Positions 21,681 through 31,756 of a DNA stretch of 64,000 nucleotides are shown piece by piece. Under the pieces are notes generated by a model. It saw only the letters and a list, made by a program, of their open reading frames with translations, made no database searches and had not been told where the DNA came from. Within the stretch, counting starts at the first letter, position 1. Each line of letters starts with the position of its first letter. Source of the DNA: Rhizopus arrhizus (lineage: Eukaryota; Mucoromycota; Mucoromycetes; Mucorales; Rhizopodaceae); assembly GCA_024220505.1 (NCBI GenBank), contig JAKZZE010000030.1, positions 124,001 through 188,000 on the forward strand. Reading direction: 5' to 3'. The position numbers were made by a program, and so were the translations under genes.

Positions 21681-23337
21681 CAGTAGGTGGAAAAATGGTC
21701 CGGATGTTTTTAAATTATTCACAAATATCGCTATAGCTTTACCAAATCTCAATCAAATTGAACAGAACAAACATTATTTTGAAGAGAAAACATTACTTTA
21801 TTTTTAGTAAAAATTTGATATGTCACACAAAAGTTCAAAGGGAGCTACAAAAGATCAAATATTTCAGCAACATCCGGACCATTTTTCAGGGTGCCCTATA
21901 GAATTTTAATTACCCAGATTGTTCAATGCTGCTAACTCAGAAGCCGTCAATTTTGTCTCAGATGATTAATAATACATTAGATTCGTATTAATAATCAAAA
22001 AAAAATTATAAATATCTACCTTTTTTTGTTGATTTAGCACGTCCTCTTCTTTCGTTATTATTGCTGTTTTATACAAATATGGTTCGCTTTTTGCCTTTGG
22101 ATGTGCAAGATAACATCAAGTCTTTACTCAAATCTGGTCATTCTTACTCATCCATCATAAAACGAGTGCCTGGAGTCAAGAAAAGCATCATCAGCGACTA
22201 TAAGCGAAGGTGGTTTCCTAACATGGGGCCCCTTAAATCAGGCCGCAAGTCCGACATTACTGCTACAACCAAGTCCTACATCAGACGGTCAGTCATAACA
22301 GGTAAATTAAAGACGGGGGAGGATGTACAACGATATTTATGTGATGTTGGATGAGCAATTGGCTACTCTGCTTGCTTAAAACTTTTAAAATCGATGGGAT
22401 TCCAGGCCCGTATTAAGAAGCGCAAGCCGTTTTTAAAGGCTATTCATATGAAAAAGCGACTTGCATGGGCCAACGCCCACAAGGATTGGACAAAAGATGA
22501 TTGGCATCGTATGGTATTTCCTGACGAGACTAAGGTAAACGTTTGGGGATCAGACGGTGTGAAATATTACTGGAAGAGAGTAGATGATAAGCTTCGATTC
22601 CACCATCTTGACTTAACAGTAAAAGGAGGTGGAGGCAGCGTTATGATGTGGGGCTGTATTACATACGATGGTCCTGGGTATGCTTGTCGTATCTATGATG
22701 GAAAAATGAAGAAAGAGGATTATGTACATATATTGGGCACAACTCTAATGGACACCCTAAATTACTACAATTATGACCCTAAAATCATCTACTTCCAGCA
22801 GGATAACGATCCGAAACATACGTCAAAGGTCTCAAAAGCTTGGTTTGAAGAAAACAACTTCGACAGCAAGTCTGTTTACAGTTGGCCAGCTCAGAGCCCT
22901 GATCTAAACCCGATTGAACACATTTGGCATCACCTGAAGCTAAGGTTAAGTGCGTATGAAACCAGAGCTAAAGGCGTACATGAACTATGGGATCGAATCG
23001 AAGAACAATGGGCGAGATTTACAAAAGATGACTGTAGAAAGTATATAGACAGTATGCCGGATAGAATCAAGGCTGTTATTCAAGCAAAAGGGGGATATAC
23101 GGACTACTAGCAGATATTATGGAGCACCCTGAAAAATGGTCCGGATGTTGCTGAAATATTTGATCTTTTGTAGCTCCCTTTGAACTTTTGTGTGACATAT
23201 CAAATTTTTACTAAAAATAAAGTAATGTTTTCTCTTCAAAATAATGTTTGTTCTGTTCAATTTGATTGAGATTTGGTAAAGCTATAGCGATATTTGTGAA
23301 TAATTTAAAAACATCCGGACCATTTTTCCACCTACTG
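21681..23337 (+). mobile_element. DD37E Tc1-like transposon in element A integrase
   Basis: This 1657-bp element is flanked by TA. Its terminal inverted repeats are nearly perfect over about 213 bp, beginning CAGTAGGTGGAAAAATGG. The inner end of each arm carries the terminal motif again in inverted orientation (AAAAATGGTCCGGATG outside, CATCCGGACCATTTTT inside). Confidence 0.95.
22079..23110 (+). pseudogene. Tc1-like DD37E transposase with one nonsense codon
   Basis: The ATG at 22079 (MVRFLPLD) opens a 343-codon frame, broken only by TGA at 22352-22354. Related copies have cysteine at that place (IGCKVGYF). The N-terminal half is helix-turn-helix (about residues 8-110). The catalytic triad is readable: FPDETKVNVWG, QQDNDPKH and DLNPIEH, with 37 residues between the second D and the E. 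One position in the first motif is altered (FPDE against FSDE in relatives). The C-terminus GGYTDY resembles the GGHIRY and CGYTRY endings of the other copies. Confidence 0.93.
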
Positions 23338-24736
23338 TACATCCTTCTGGTAGTAGACGTCTTTACACGATATTGTGTACTCAAAGCCTTGCCCGATAAA
23401 TCTTCTCTCACTATTGCACTTGCATTAAGGAGTACACTATTTTCAGAAATTATTCGCCAAACTTTTGAAAAAATTAGCTGAATTTAAAAAATACAATTAG
23501 CCATTTTCCTGAGGCAATCTTAGCCAAAAAATAAAAATCCTTTTAGCCAAATTCAGCATATAAATTAGCCATTTCGTAGTACACTTTCTTTACTGTTTCT
23601 TTTTACTTTGATTAATCCCTAGTTATGAGTACTTTTGTATATGAAGACGGCCTTGGAAATTTTGTGGGAGAGAATGGAGAAGAAGCAATAATTACTGAAA
23701 TGGAGATTGACGATGAAACTTATCCACTAGACAGCGTTACAAACTATGATCAGTACATCGACTTGAAGCCTCCTGAGAAGCAAGTTATAAAAAAAGAAAA
23801 GATTGAGAGCGCTGGTGGAGTACTAGTCGAGGCTCATTCAACAGGAAAAGGAAGACGTGCTTACAGAAAGTACTCAGACGAGGATAAAGAGTATTTCTTT
23901 GAGCTAGTTTATGAAAAGGGTTTGAAAGTAGCCGAAGCCGCAAGGAAGCTAGGTATGCCTACGCGGACTGCCCAGGGCTGGTACGATAGAGACCAAAAAG
24001 ATCCACAAGATATTATTCAGCGAAAAGCTGCTAAGAATCCTGTTGGAAGACCACCATCTTTAGGCGAGGAACACAGGGTATTTTTAGTTGATTACATTGA
24101 TAAGAAGCCATCGTTAACATTAGATGAAATAATGGACGGTTTATCAGCTCAATTTATGGACCTGAGCATCTCTAAAACTGCTGTATACAATTTCATGAAA
24201 GAAAAATGTAGAATCAGCTTGAAGAAGGCGCACTTCCATTCAGCGGAAAGAAACTCATCTGAGAACATCGAAAGAAGATACAAATGGATTAAAAGATGGA
24301 TGGAGACTGATATGGACTATCTCAGTAATTGTATATTTATCGATGAAGCTGCTTTTCATATCAATATGAAGAGAACTGTAGCTTGGTCTAAGATAGGTAG
24401 TCGTGCCGAAGTAGTTATACCCAAGACAAGAGCAAAGACTACGACCATACTTGGGGCAATTTCTCCATATGGAGTTATCAATGTGAAAGTGAGAAAGCCA
24501 AGAGCCGTTAAGCAAAATAAGAAGAGAAAATCAGGAGGCGGTAAAGCAGTAATCAACACTCAAAGTAGAGGTGGTACTGTTACAGGCCACTATTTCAATT
24601 TCATATGCGACACAATGGATATTTTAGAAAAGCACGAGGAGTTCAAAGATTGCTATATAGTAATGGATAACGCGCCTATTCACAAGAACGCTGACATTGA
24701 AAAAGAGATTAACAGACGGGGATATGGTTGTATATA

Positions 24737-26383
24737 CAGTTGTTGGAATAATTGTTCGGATGTTTTGCAATTTTATACGTTTTGCTTTGTATCTCTGCAG
24801 TCAGATAGGATATAGCTACTTACAATACCTCATTAGAAAGCGACAGCTGTCACATATAACATATAAAAAGTTAAGGTTAGGGGATTACTTCCATATATAG
24901 TAAGGTCAAATTGCGTCAAGCATGTGCATTCGAACAATTTTTCCAACTGAATCATCTTTTATTTAATATCGTGTATAACCGCATTTAGCTTTAATGACTG
25001 CTCTACAACAAGCTGGTATACTCTTGATATATGCTTGGTATTGCTCTTTAGTAAAAAAGTTCCATTCTTTATCGATTCTAGACCGGAGATCATGCACTCC
25101 TTTAGCCCTAGTTTCATATAAATTCAGCCTCAACTTTAAATGGTGCCAGAGATGCTCTATAGGATTCAAATCAGGACTTTGAGCTGGCCAATCGAAGGTG
25201 TACTCTTCTTTAAACCCATTTTCTTTAAACCAAGCACGAGCAAGCTTAGATGTGTGCTTAGGATCGTTATCTTGTTGAAAATAGATAGCCTCCTGCTTGT
25301 AGCCATAGTAGTTCAGGCTGTCCATCAGTGTAGTTGATAGGATATAAACATAATCTGATGCTTTCATAGTACCGTCCTCAATTGTGCAGGCATATCCAGG
25401 ACCATCCCATGTCATACAACCCCAAAGCATCACACTGCCAGCTCCTCCTTTGACTGTAAGGTCAAGATGATGAAGTTGTAATTTGTCACCAGGTCTTCTC
25501 CAAAAGTATTTACAACCATCCGAGCCCCAAACATTAATCTTGGCCTCATCAGAAAACACCATACGCCTCCAGTCATCTTCCGTCCAATCTTTGTGAGCTT
25601 TAGCCCATTTTAGTCTAGCTTCCATGTGTAATTTTTTGAGGAGAGGCTTTTTCTTCTTAATTTGGGTACTGAACCCCATGCTGTGAAGCATTTTTACTGT
25701 ACCAAAATAGCCTACCTTACAGCCAATACTGTTTAAATATGACCATACGCTCTTTGCAGTCTGAAGTGAGCCATTTATAAGCTCTCTCTTCAAGTAATTC
25801 TTTGTCGTTGAGCTTATAGTAGTCTTTCTACCAGCATGACCTCGAGTACGTTTAGGTGCATACAAGTTCTTGTACTTGCTCAAAGTGGACCTTGATACTC
25901 CTGGAACACGTCTCATGATTTCTGAGTATGATAAGCCCTTTTTCAACAACGACCGGATGCTTTCTTGCTTGCTACGAGATAAAGGGTGTACCATGATATA
26001 AAGAAGTATAGGCTGTACGAGATAGAAGGGAAACACTGCAAAATCAAGCCTTATTTATATATTTCAAGATCTGACTAAAAGCAAAAGCGCTATTTCATTA
26101 TTACGTCATTTTGTAATGCTGTATTTGTGACGTCAGAAACGTCAATGATATCATCATTATAGAATGCATTGAGTTGGAAAAATTGTTCGAATGCACATGC
26201 TTGACGCAATTTGACCTTACTATATATGGAAGTAATCCCCTAACCTTAACTTTTTATATGTTATATGTGACAGCTGTCGCTTTCTAATGAGGTATTGTAA
26301 GTAGCTATATCCTATCTGACTGCAGAGATACAAAGCAAAACGTATAAAATTGCAAAACATCCGAACAATTATTCCAACAACTG
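24737..26383 (-). mobile_element. DD37E Tc1-like transposon C, apparently intact
   Basis: This 1647-bp element is flanked by TA. Its terminal inverted repeats of about 215 bp look perfect, beginning CAGTTGTTGGAATAATTG. As in its relatives, the inner end of each arm repeats the terminus in inverted orientation (GGAATAATTGTTCGGATG outside, CATTCGAACAATTTTTCC inside). With an open transposase frame it is a candidate for a mobile copy. Confidence 0.95.
24963..25994 (-). CDS. Tc1-like DD37E transposase, intact
   Basis: This is a 343-residue transposase. The ATG at 25994 (MVHPLSRSKQ) is preferred over an upstream in-frame ATG because it matches the start and length of the relatives at 22079 and 54512. 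An N-terminal paired helix-turn-helix region is followed by a basic KKKKPLLKK linker. The DDE core is FSDEAKINVWG, YFQQDNDPKH and SPDLNPIEHLWHHLK, with 37 residues between D and E. The glycine-rich block KGGAGSVMLWG lies between the first two motifs. It binds the terminal repeats and cuts and joins at TA. Confidence 0.95.
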   Translation of the reverse strand: MVHPLSRSKQESIRSLLKKGLSYSEIMRRVPGVSRSTLSKYKNLYAPKRTRGHAGRKTTISSTTKNYLKRELINGSLQTAKSVWSYLNSIGCKVGYFGTVKMLHSMGFSTQIKKKKPLLKKLHMEARLKWAKAHKDWTEDDWRRMVFSDEAKINVWGSDGCKYFWRRPGDKLQLHHLDLTVKGGAGSVMLWGCMTWDGPGYACTIEDGTMKASDYVYILSTTLMDSLNYYGYKQEAIYFQQDNDPKHTSKLARAWFKENGFKEEYTFDWPAQSPDLNPIEHLWHHLKLRLNLYETRAKGVHDLRSRIDKEWNFFTKEQYQAYIKSIPACCRAVIKAKCGYTRY

Positions 26384-26554
26384 TATCTTCCTCCATATTC
26401 CCCTGAGCTAAATCCTATTGAGCAGTTTTGGTCTGTTTGTAAGAGCAAAACGTATAAAATTGCAAAACATCCGAACAATTATTCCAACAACTGTATCTTC
26501 CTCCATATTCCCCTGAGCTAAATCCTATTGAGCAGTTTTGGTCTGTTTGTAAGA
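26335..26554 (+). repeat. 110-bp direct tandem duplication across the B/C junction
   Basis: Positions 26335-26444 are repeated at 26445-26554. Each unit holds the last 49 nt of element C, the TA, and about 60 nt of element B transposase. GCAAAA stands at the start of both units and again at 26555, so the duplication has a 6-nt microhomology at its joint. It leaves an isolated terminal fragment of C inside B. Confidence 0.93.
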
Positions 26555-27473
26555 GCAAAATGAAGAGAACTCTTGCAAGAAGAAACATTATCCTCAAGAA
26601 TACGTGATGCATGCAATAGTATTCTTTTGAGTGATCTTAAAGGATTTTGTAGATATTCTATGACAAGGTTTGAAGATTGCTTAAATAGAAAACATATTTA
26701 ATAAAGAAAGAATTACACTTAATTAGCATAATTTGACTAATTTATATGCTGAATTTGGCTAAAAGGATTTTTATTTTTTGGCTAAGATTGCCTCAGGAAA
26801 ATGGCTAATTGTATTTTTTAAATTCAGCTAATTTTTTCAAAAGTTTGGCGAATAATTTCTGAAAATAGTGTATCTTATCGCTCTTTGGTCGACCAAAAAT
26901 TATCCAAAGTGATAATGGTACTGAGTATGTCAATGAACTCGTCAGACTGTATGTTGAATCATCCGGTATTGATCATCGTCTCATATCAGCTTATCATCCC
27001 CGAGCTAACGGTATAGTCGAACGATGGGTTGGCAAAGCAAAAAATATTTTGCACAAAAGATTACAAGGCAGAACTGAGGATTGGGACTTGTATGTTGACA
27101 GTACCCAAGAAGCCCTCAACAATACGCATACAGCTTTACACGGCACTAGACCTTTCTCATTGATGTTTGCAAGACGTCCCAATGAAAACAAGGATTATAA
27201 TAACGTGCTGGACAAAACTAAATCGCCTGAAACGATGAAACAGTTAGAAACTAGAATTAACGAGTTTAATGACACTGTCTTACCTGCTATTCGTGAAAAA
27301 ATAAAAACTTCACAAGCTGCTTCTCGAGACAAGTTCAACCAAACTCACAGAATTCTATCCGATATCCCCACTGGTAGTCAAGTCACGCTCAAGAATGTAA
27401 ACCGTGTTGCAAAAAGTGATCCCCTCTACGTTGGTAATTACACTGTCAAAAGAAAAACTCAAGGTAGTTCATA

Positions 27474-29103
27474 CAGTAGCGGACAAAACTGGTGCACAAA
27501 ACTTTTTTTCAGCTTTTAACTACCATTACCTGCTCATGGTAATTGCAATAGTCATGAAACTGTACTAGAAGGAGGATATACTAGTCATTGTAATTTATGT
27601 ATGTTCTAAGCATGACATTGTTAAAACTGAGCGATAAGCGTGCTTTAAATTTATAAAATTTTATATTTTCTAAAAACCGCAAAAGTGGCTAAGACCTTAG
27701 ACTTTATATAATCATCTCATCTCTTGATATCATCGGATGTTCTTCTTTGCATATGCTAATAATATGCGTGTATATCATTTTCAGTAAAAGAACCCGGCTC
27801 TTTAACTACTCTTTTCCATAGATCATCGACCCTTTTTGATCTAGTGTCGTATCATCATACCTTTGCCATCAATTGCCACCTGGCATGCTTAAGCGGACTT
27901 AGGCCGGGATTAGTGGCGGGTAAACTTGTAGCACAGAAGCGCTGTTGTCAAATATTGAGTTTGTGACATGCGTCGACTTGTGCCTTGTGTCATTGTCATA
28001 CTGAAACGAGAGATTACGACGTTTTAGACCACTATACGCTAGGCTTTTGTGGTATGAAGTAAGCGAAATATATGTGTATATTTATGAGTTCATTATACCA
28101 TCATATACTTGACACACATATTCCGGTCCTCAATATCTAATACAGCCTTAAAACATAACGGAGCAGCCAGCATGCTTCATTGTTTGATCACCGTGAAAAA
28201 ATCGCTCAGGTTGCTCGACTTGCTTTCAATATTAGTGTATACTATCTGCATCCATAATGTTCATATTTGTTTCATTGCTAAAGATAGCAGACTTCCAGCC
28301 CTCTATTGTATACAATGGCTTGTCATGATACCACATTCATCGCTTTTTCCGGCTAATACAGCTGATGAAATTCTTCGATTCCTTACTTCCAGACTCAAAA
28401 TCTAGCTTCGTACAGTGCCTTCAGACTGACAATTTGCTAATACTGTATCTTAAGGTCCTCAAAATGTGCTGAGCATCGGAAACTGTATGTAACGGACCTT
28501 GTCCAAGCTTTAGGTTGGTGATTGAGCTAGTAACTTTTCAGACTAAAAGCGGGAGACCTTCATGATCACAAGACATTAAGCTTCTTTCTTCCCTCTTTCT
28601 CCTGTTGATTGTCCATTTAGAGATTCTTGTTATTCTAGAAATATCTGTTGTCGTACGAACTAAGTGTATTCGAGATCTCAGAGTTTCGTTTTTACAGTTG
28701 CTTATTTTCTTAAACATATAAGGCTAGTACTTTGTTATAGTGAATAGGGTAAAAACAAAAGGGGGGATTCAATGGGAAATACAAAATAACTACGGTTTTA
28801 TATATTTTTTAAGAGCCACTAAAATTCACTAATATGCGGTGAAATCTGAAAGCAAACGGGAGAGATATGGGGAAAATTGAAAGAAGGCTAGACAAGCACC
28901 ACATTTTTGGCGAAAATTGAAATATGCAAAAAATCACTGAAAATGACCTTATGCCTGGGGGATGTCCGGTACAGTTCCGGTTTACATAACATAATATATA
29001 TTTTGGACTGTCTTTCAGATGGTATATGCCACAAAAGTCGCAGACATATGGCGGAGATACAATGTTGATTTTAATTTTTGTGCACCAGTTTTGTCCGCTA
29101 CTG
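27474..29103 (-). mobile_element. Decayed Tc1-like element (X family), with left terminus next to element A
   Basis: It begins CAGTAGCGGACAAAACTGG at 27474 and ends with the inverse terminus at 29103. Only about 28 bp of the left terminus match the much longer right arm. The minus strand near 27850-28040 holds eroded transposase motifs: FQYDNDTRHKS for the second aspartate motif and a PGLSPLKHARWQL phrase in place of SPDLNPIEHVWHQL. No open frame of useful length remains. It is either an insertion in element A or the result of recombination with X. Confidence 0.75.
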
Positions 29104-29209
29104 TATATTATTCAATAAACAGGCAACCTTCTCATAAAAAAAAATTCCTGATCCTTTTATTTTTTTTATCTTTATCTTTTATTTACTTATATTTGATCTT
29201 ACATAAAAC

Positions 29210-30033
29210 ATGGTTCTTCCCGCCAATAAAAATTTAGTGCCTAATAAGGCAATCGATGGAGCCAACTCCAACTTTCTACAAACCAAAAAGTCTTGGGCAC
29301 AATGCTAGTTGGGCCTAATAAAACTTCTATCTATGGTGTGCAGTCTTCCACCAGTCCGAATTCACGTTCAATCGATGCAATGTCTGAAAATTTGCCATCT
29401 TCGACATCATCACCATCAGTCATCCCATCTTTTAATCAACCATTTATTAAAGGAACCGTTGCTGGTTCGGTCTTTCTCGATGTTACACCAGTCAAGGACA
29501 AGCACTTGTTCTTCCAGGAGTTGAGACAGGCCTGTAACGACAATGAGCACCTTTGGAGCTTTGAAGACAAAGTGAAACGTGCTGGACAAAGAATTTTTGC
29601 AGAGATCTTGCTTTCACCTAGCATGCGACAGACGATCTGCTCGACAGGTGTGAATCTCCCTTCCTTGTCGACGAAGCTTATCGGGTATCCTTCACTTTCG
29701 CCTGATGCGGATATTCTACAGATCGCGTTTACCAATCTTCCTCGGCAATATGGTCGCCTCAACGGTGGCTTAGAGCAACTTCGTTCTGACATGATCCAGA
29801 ACTTGTCTGCGTTTGGACAAGTCCTTGATAGCGGTATCATCTGTGGAACAGCCGGTCTTTTCTCAGGCAGAGGTTATGCCCTTTTGGAACTTACCCAGAA
29901 AGGGTCAGCTGGTTCTCAAGGAAACGATGCAGTAGTTCAACGCGTTCCTCCTTCTCACAACCTGGATTGGGCTTATAGAAGCTTTAACATTTCAACAGAG
30001 GAAGACTGTTTAGGAAAGGGGAGTTTTAGGTAA
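29210..30033 (+). pseudogene. LINE family 2 ORF1 relic
   Basis: The ATG at 29210 starts MVLPANKNLVPNKAID. A one-base shift at about 29290 separates this from a 240-codon frame that continues to 30033. The body contains LWSFEDKVKRAGQRIFAEIL and DILQIAFTNLPRQYGRLNGG, and no metal-binding or catalytic motif. I call it ORF1 from its place upstream of a LINE ORF2 on the same strand. Protein identity is not proven. The last dozen residues may already be foreign sequence. Confidence 0.5.
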
Positions 30034-30531
30034 ATATAATATAGCAATCAAAGATAAAGAAATACTGTTAGAACTTGGTATCTCTTTATTAAGTTAAGAT
30101 AACTATTTTATGATAAAAATAAATTCTACATGTAAAAAGTGAGAGTATTTATAGACATGATACGGATAAAGAATTAGGACAGATTTATAATCAATTTGAC
30201 AGAATAGATGATTACTATTTCTAATTATTAGTTTAGCCTGTTCCTAGCTTGTATTGTCAATTATGCTATTGGGATGGTTTCAGATATAACTATTTAAGGA
30301 GACGGTACGAATGGATATAAAGATCTTTAGTTCCGTGATTGGATATCGTTGTTAACAATAATATCTCAGTCAGGATAAATGTTTTCATGACTAATGATGA
30401 TCCGGTAAGTAATCGTCATTCCTTATTCAACATGCTCATACTATCACTAAACTATATTACAACCATGTCATCTTATTTGACTATGTGAAGTTAATATGAA
30501 TAAAGCTTAATATAAAAATCTAATGGCTAAA
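30034..30531. other. AT-rich stretch without gene, possible small reverse LTR
   Basis: No coding sequence is visible. A segment from about 30068 to 30356 begins TGTTAG and ends TTAACA, and contains a reverse TATA-like TATTTATAG. That would fit a 290-bp solo LTR on the minus strand, but no 5-bp target duplication is present. Confidence 0.3.
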
Positions 30532-31247
30532 TGAAAGATTTACCGTCCACATTTTTGCAAGCCTGTAGCGGAGCTAAAATCAAGCATATAGGCATAAGCT
30601 ATACATCATTCGAAAGCTCGGACAATTTACTCTCAGATGGTGTAACATTTATGTCCCAAAAAGGCAACTAGCGGACATTATTGAAGCAAGAAAATAGACA
30701 CTATATGGCCCTGATTTGTATGGTTATTTATGAAAGTTTTATTTGTTTATTTTAAGCAGTGCGGGACTTTTTCATGGTGGTACGAGAAGTAGGAGTATAA
30801 TCTTCATCGTATTCGTTTTCGGAATCCTCATCTGAGATGAAAATAATTGGTTCCATTTCCCCTTGATCACTAATGCTATCCTCTAAGACGGTAGTCAGCA
30901 AAGATACCAGTGGACCTTGGTCGGCAATGCCTGCTCTATTGAACGACACTTGCGAAAAGCAAGCAAGCATTGCCTTCCAGTGATTACTGGCATGTTTCCT
31001 ACGCCATATGAACTCCACTAACTTCCATGGCATCATCGATGCTGTGCGGTGACGACTAGTCACTCCTCGTTTGATACCATTCCAGGTGCCTAGTAGCAGG
31101 CTGTTAGCATAGTTTAAGAATTCTACGGTCTACACAAGTACATACCTTCAATAGTATTAGTACAAGCACCTGTCTTCGGATCACGGAACGTTTTTGAGTG
31201 ATTGACCGTTTCAACAATCAAGTTTCGGCTTGGATCACTGTCAATCC

Positions 31248-31709
31248 TGTTGTAAACATAGTTATTTTCTATATGATATCAGTTGTATTAAAATAAATAA
31301 CGATACACAAAAGATTAAACTATGATTGAACAATTCCACACTTTTCCAAATTTAGAACAATAAGATCAATATCTGTCATCCTAGAGAGTCTAATCAATTG
31401 TCAACCCCAAAAGTAATTAGATCAAAGTTAATTGACTGGTTATTATTTCTATTGTTTAACTTCAGATGCATATATTAGAACATCGACAAGCTTTAGCTTA
31501 ATCATTGGTTCTTCAGCACGACATCGTGACCGAGTCTATATCTTTTATATCTACGCTCACAAAGAATATAAATAGATGCCAACTTTTTATCCATTAAAGC
31601 GAGGCCTTTCGCAATATAAAGAAATCTGCAATAAAGAAGGATTTTAATTTTATATTGCTGCTATTGTTTTTTTGTTTAATTTTTTTTATTTAATCTTGCG
31701 ATTAAAACA
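31248..31709 (+). repeat. 5' LTR of element F
   Basis: It runs from TGTTGTAAACATAG to CGATTAAAACA, 462 bp. A TATA-like AATATAAATAG lies near 31567. It matches the 3' LTR throughout as far as I can read. Confidence 0.95.
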
Positions 31710-31756
31710 TTTTTTAAAATTAATCATCCTTCTGGTTCATACCCTGGTAAACTGCT

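Larger units (their letters stand above)
23625..26701 (+). pseudogene. DDE-type (Tc1/IS630, DD34E) transposase of element B, split by element C
   Basis: The ATG at 23625 is followed by an acidic N-terminal region of about 70 residues. A helix-turn-helix follows (YEKGLKVAEAARKLGMPTRTAQGWY, about residues 100-125). The DDE core has IFIDEAAFH, YIVMDNAPIH and, after element C, YSPELNPIEQFW; joining across C gives 34 residues between D and E. The coding join restores a frame if C and one TA are removed. Further damage is a 110-bp tandem duplication and a one-base-type frameshift near 26565, after which a plausible C-terminus (RDACNSILLSDLKGFCRYS) reads in another frame to TAA at 26699. Confidence 0.92.
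23435..26870 (+). mobile_element. Tc1/IS630-type DD34E element B in element A
   Basis: This element is flanked by TA, with terminal inverted repeats of about 130 bp starting CACTATTTTCAGAAATTATT. The arms contain repeated TTAGCCA words. Its transposase gene is interrupted by element C (24737-26383). Net length without C and the 110-bp duplication is about 1.7 kb. It sits just 97 bp from the preceding Tc1 element. Confidence 0.93.
17365..27473 (+). mobile_element. Ty3/gypsy element A, 3'-truncated
   Basis: The 5' LTR is at 17365-17843, followed by a fused gag-pol. There is no 3' LTR, and the C-terminal part of pol, where related elements have a chromodomain, is missing. Coding sequence stops at 27473 against an X-type terminal repeat. 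Two nested transposons (21681-23337 and 23435-26870) sit inside the integrase region. Confidence 0.9.
17890..27473 (+). pseudogene. Element A gag-pol, fused frame, interrupted by two transposons and 3'-truncated
   Basis: The ATG at 17890 opens one continuous gag-protease-RT-RNase H-integrase frame to 21680. Gag has a capsid-like region (about residues 140-320) and a cysteine-rich CxxC...HxxxC motif near 430. The protease DSGSS lies near 540, RT FVDDII near 862, and RNase H TDASNY near 1013. The integrase zinc motif (H...H, CPDC) lies near 1195-1225. Coding resumes in frame at 23340 (ILLVVDVFTRYC) and again at 26873 (QSDNGTEY, HPRANGIVERW) if the two transposons are removed together with one TA each. 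Unlike elements F and E there is no stop between gag and protease. The frame ends at the 27472 TA. Confidence 0.93.
13033..29103 (-). mobile_element. Tc1-like element X, host of nested insertions
   Basis: The left arm begins TA|CAGTAGCCGACAAAACTGG at 13033. It is interrupted by a CACTA element and resumes at 17155-17361. The right arm (about 28858-29103) is its inverted counterpart over roughly 240 bp and ends ...CCGCTACTG|TA. Between the arms lie Ty3/gypsy element A and a decayed transposase. A second X-type terminus at 27474 suggests two copies of this family recombined (see findings). TA flanks both outer ends. Confidence 0.7.

Noticed and set aside
30068..30356. Possible 290-bp solo LTR (TGTTAG...TTAACA, reverse TATA)
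   Set aside because: No flanking target duplication and no second copy in the window, so only noted at low confidence.
31732..31750. TGGTTCATACCCTGG downstream of the F 5' LTR as a tRNA primer-binding site
   Set aside because: It lies more than 20 nt from the LTR end and does not match a clear tRNA 3' end; self-priming is equally possible.
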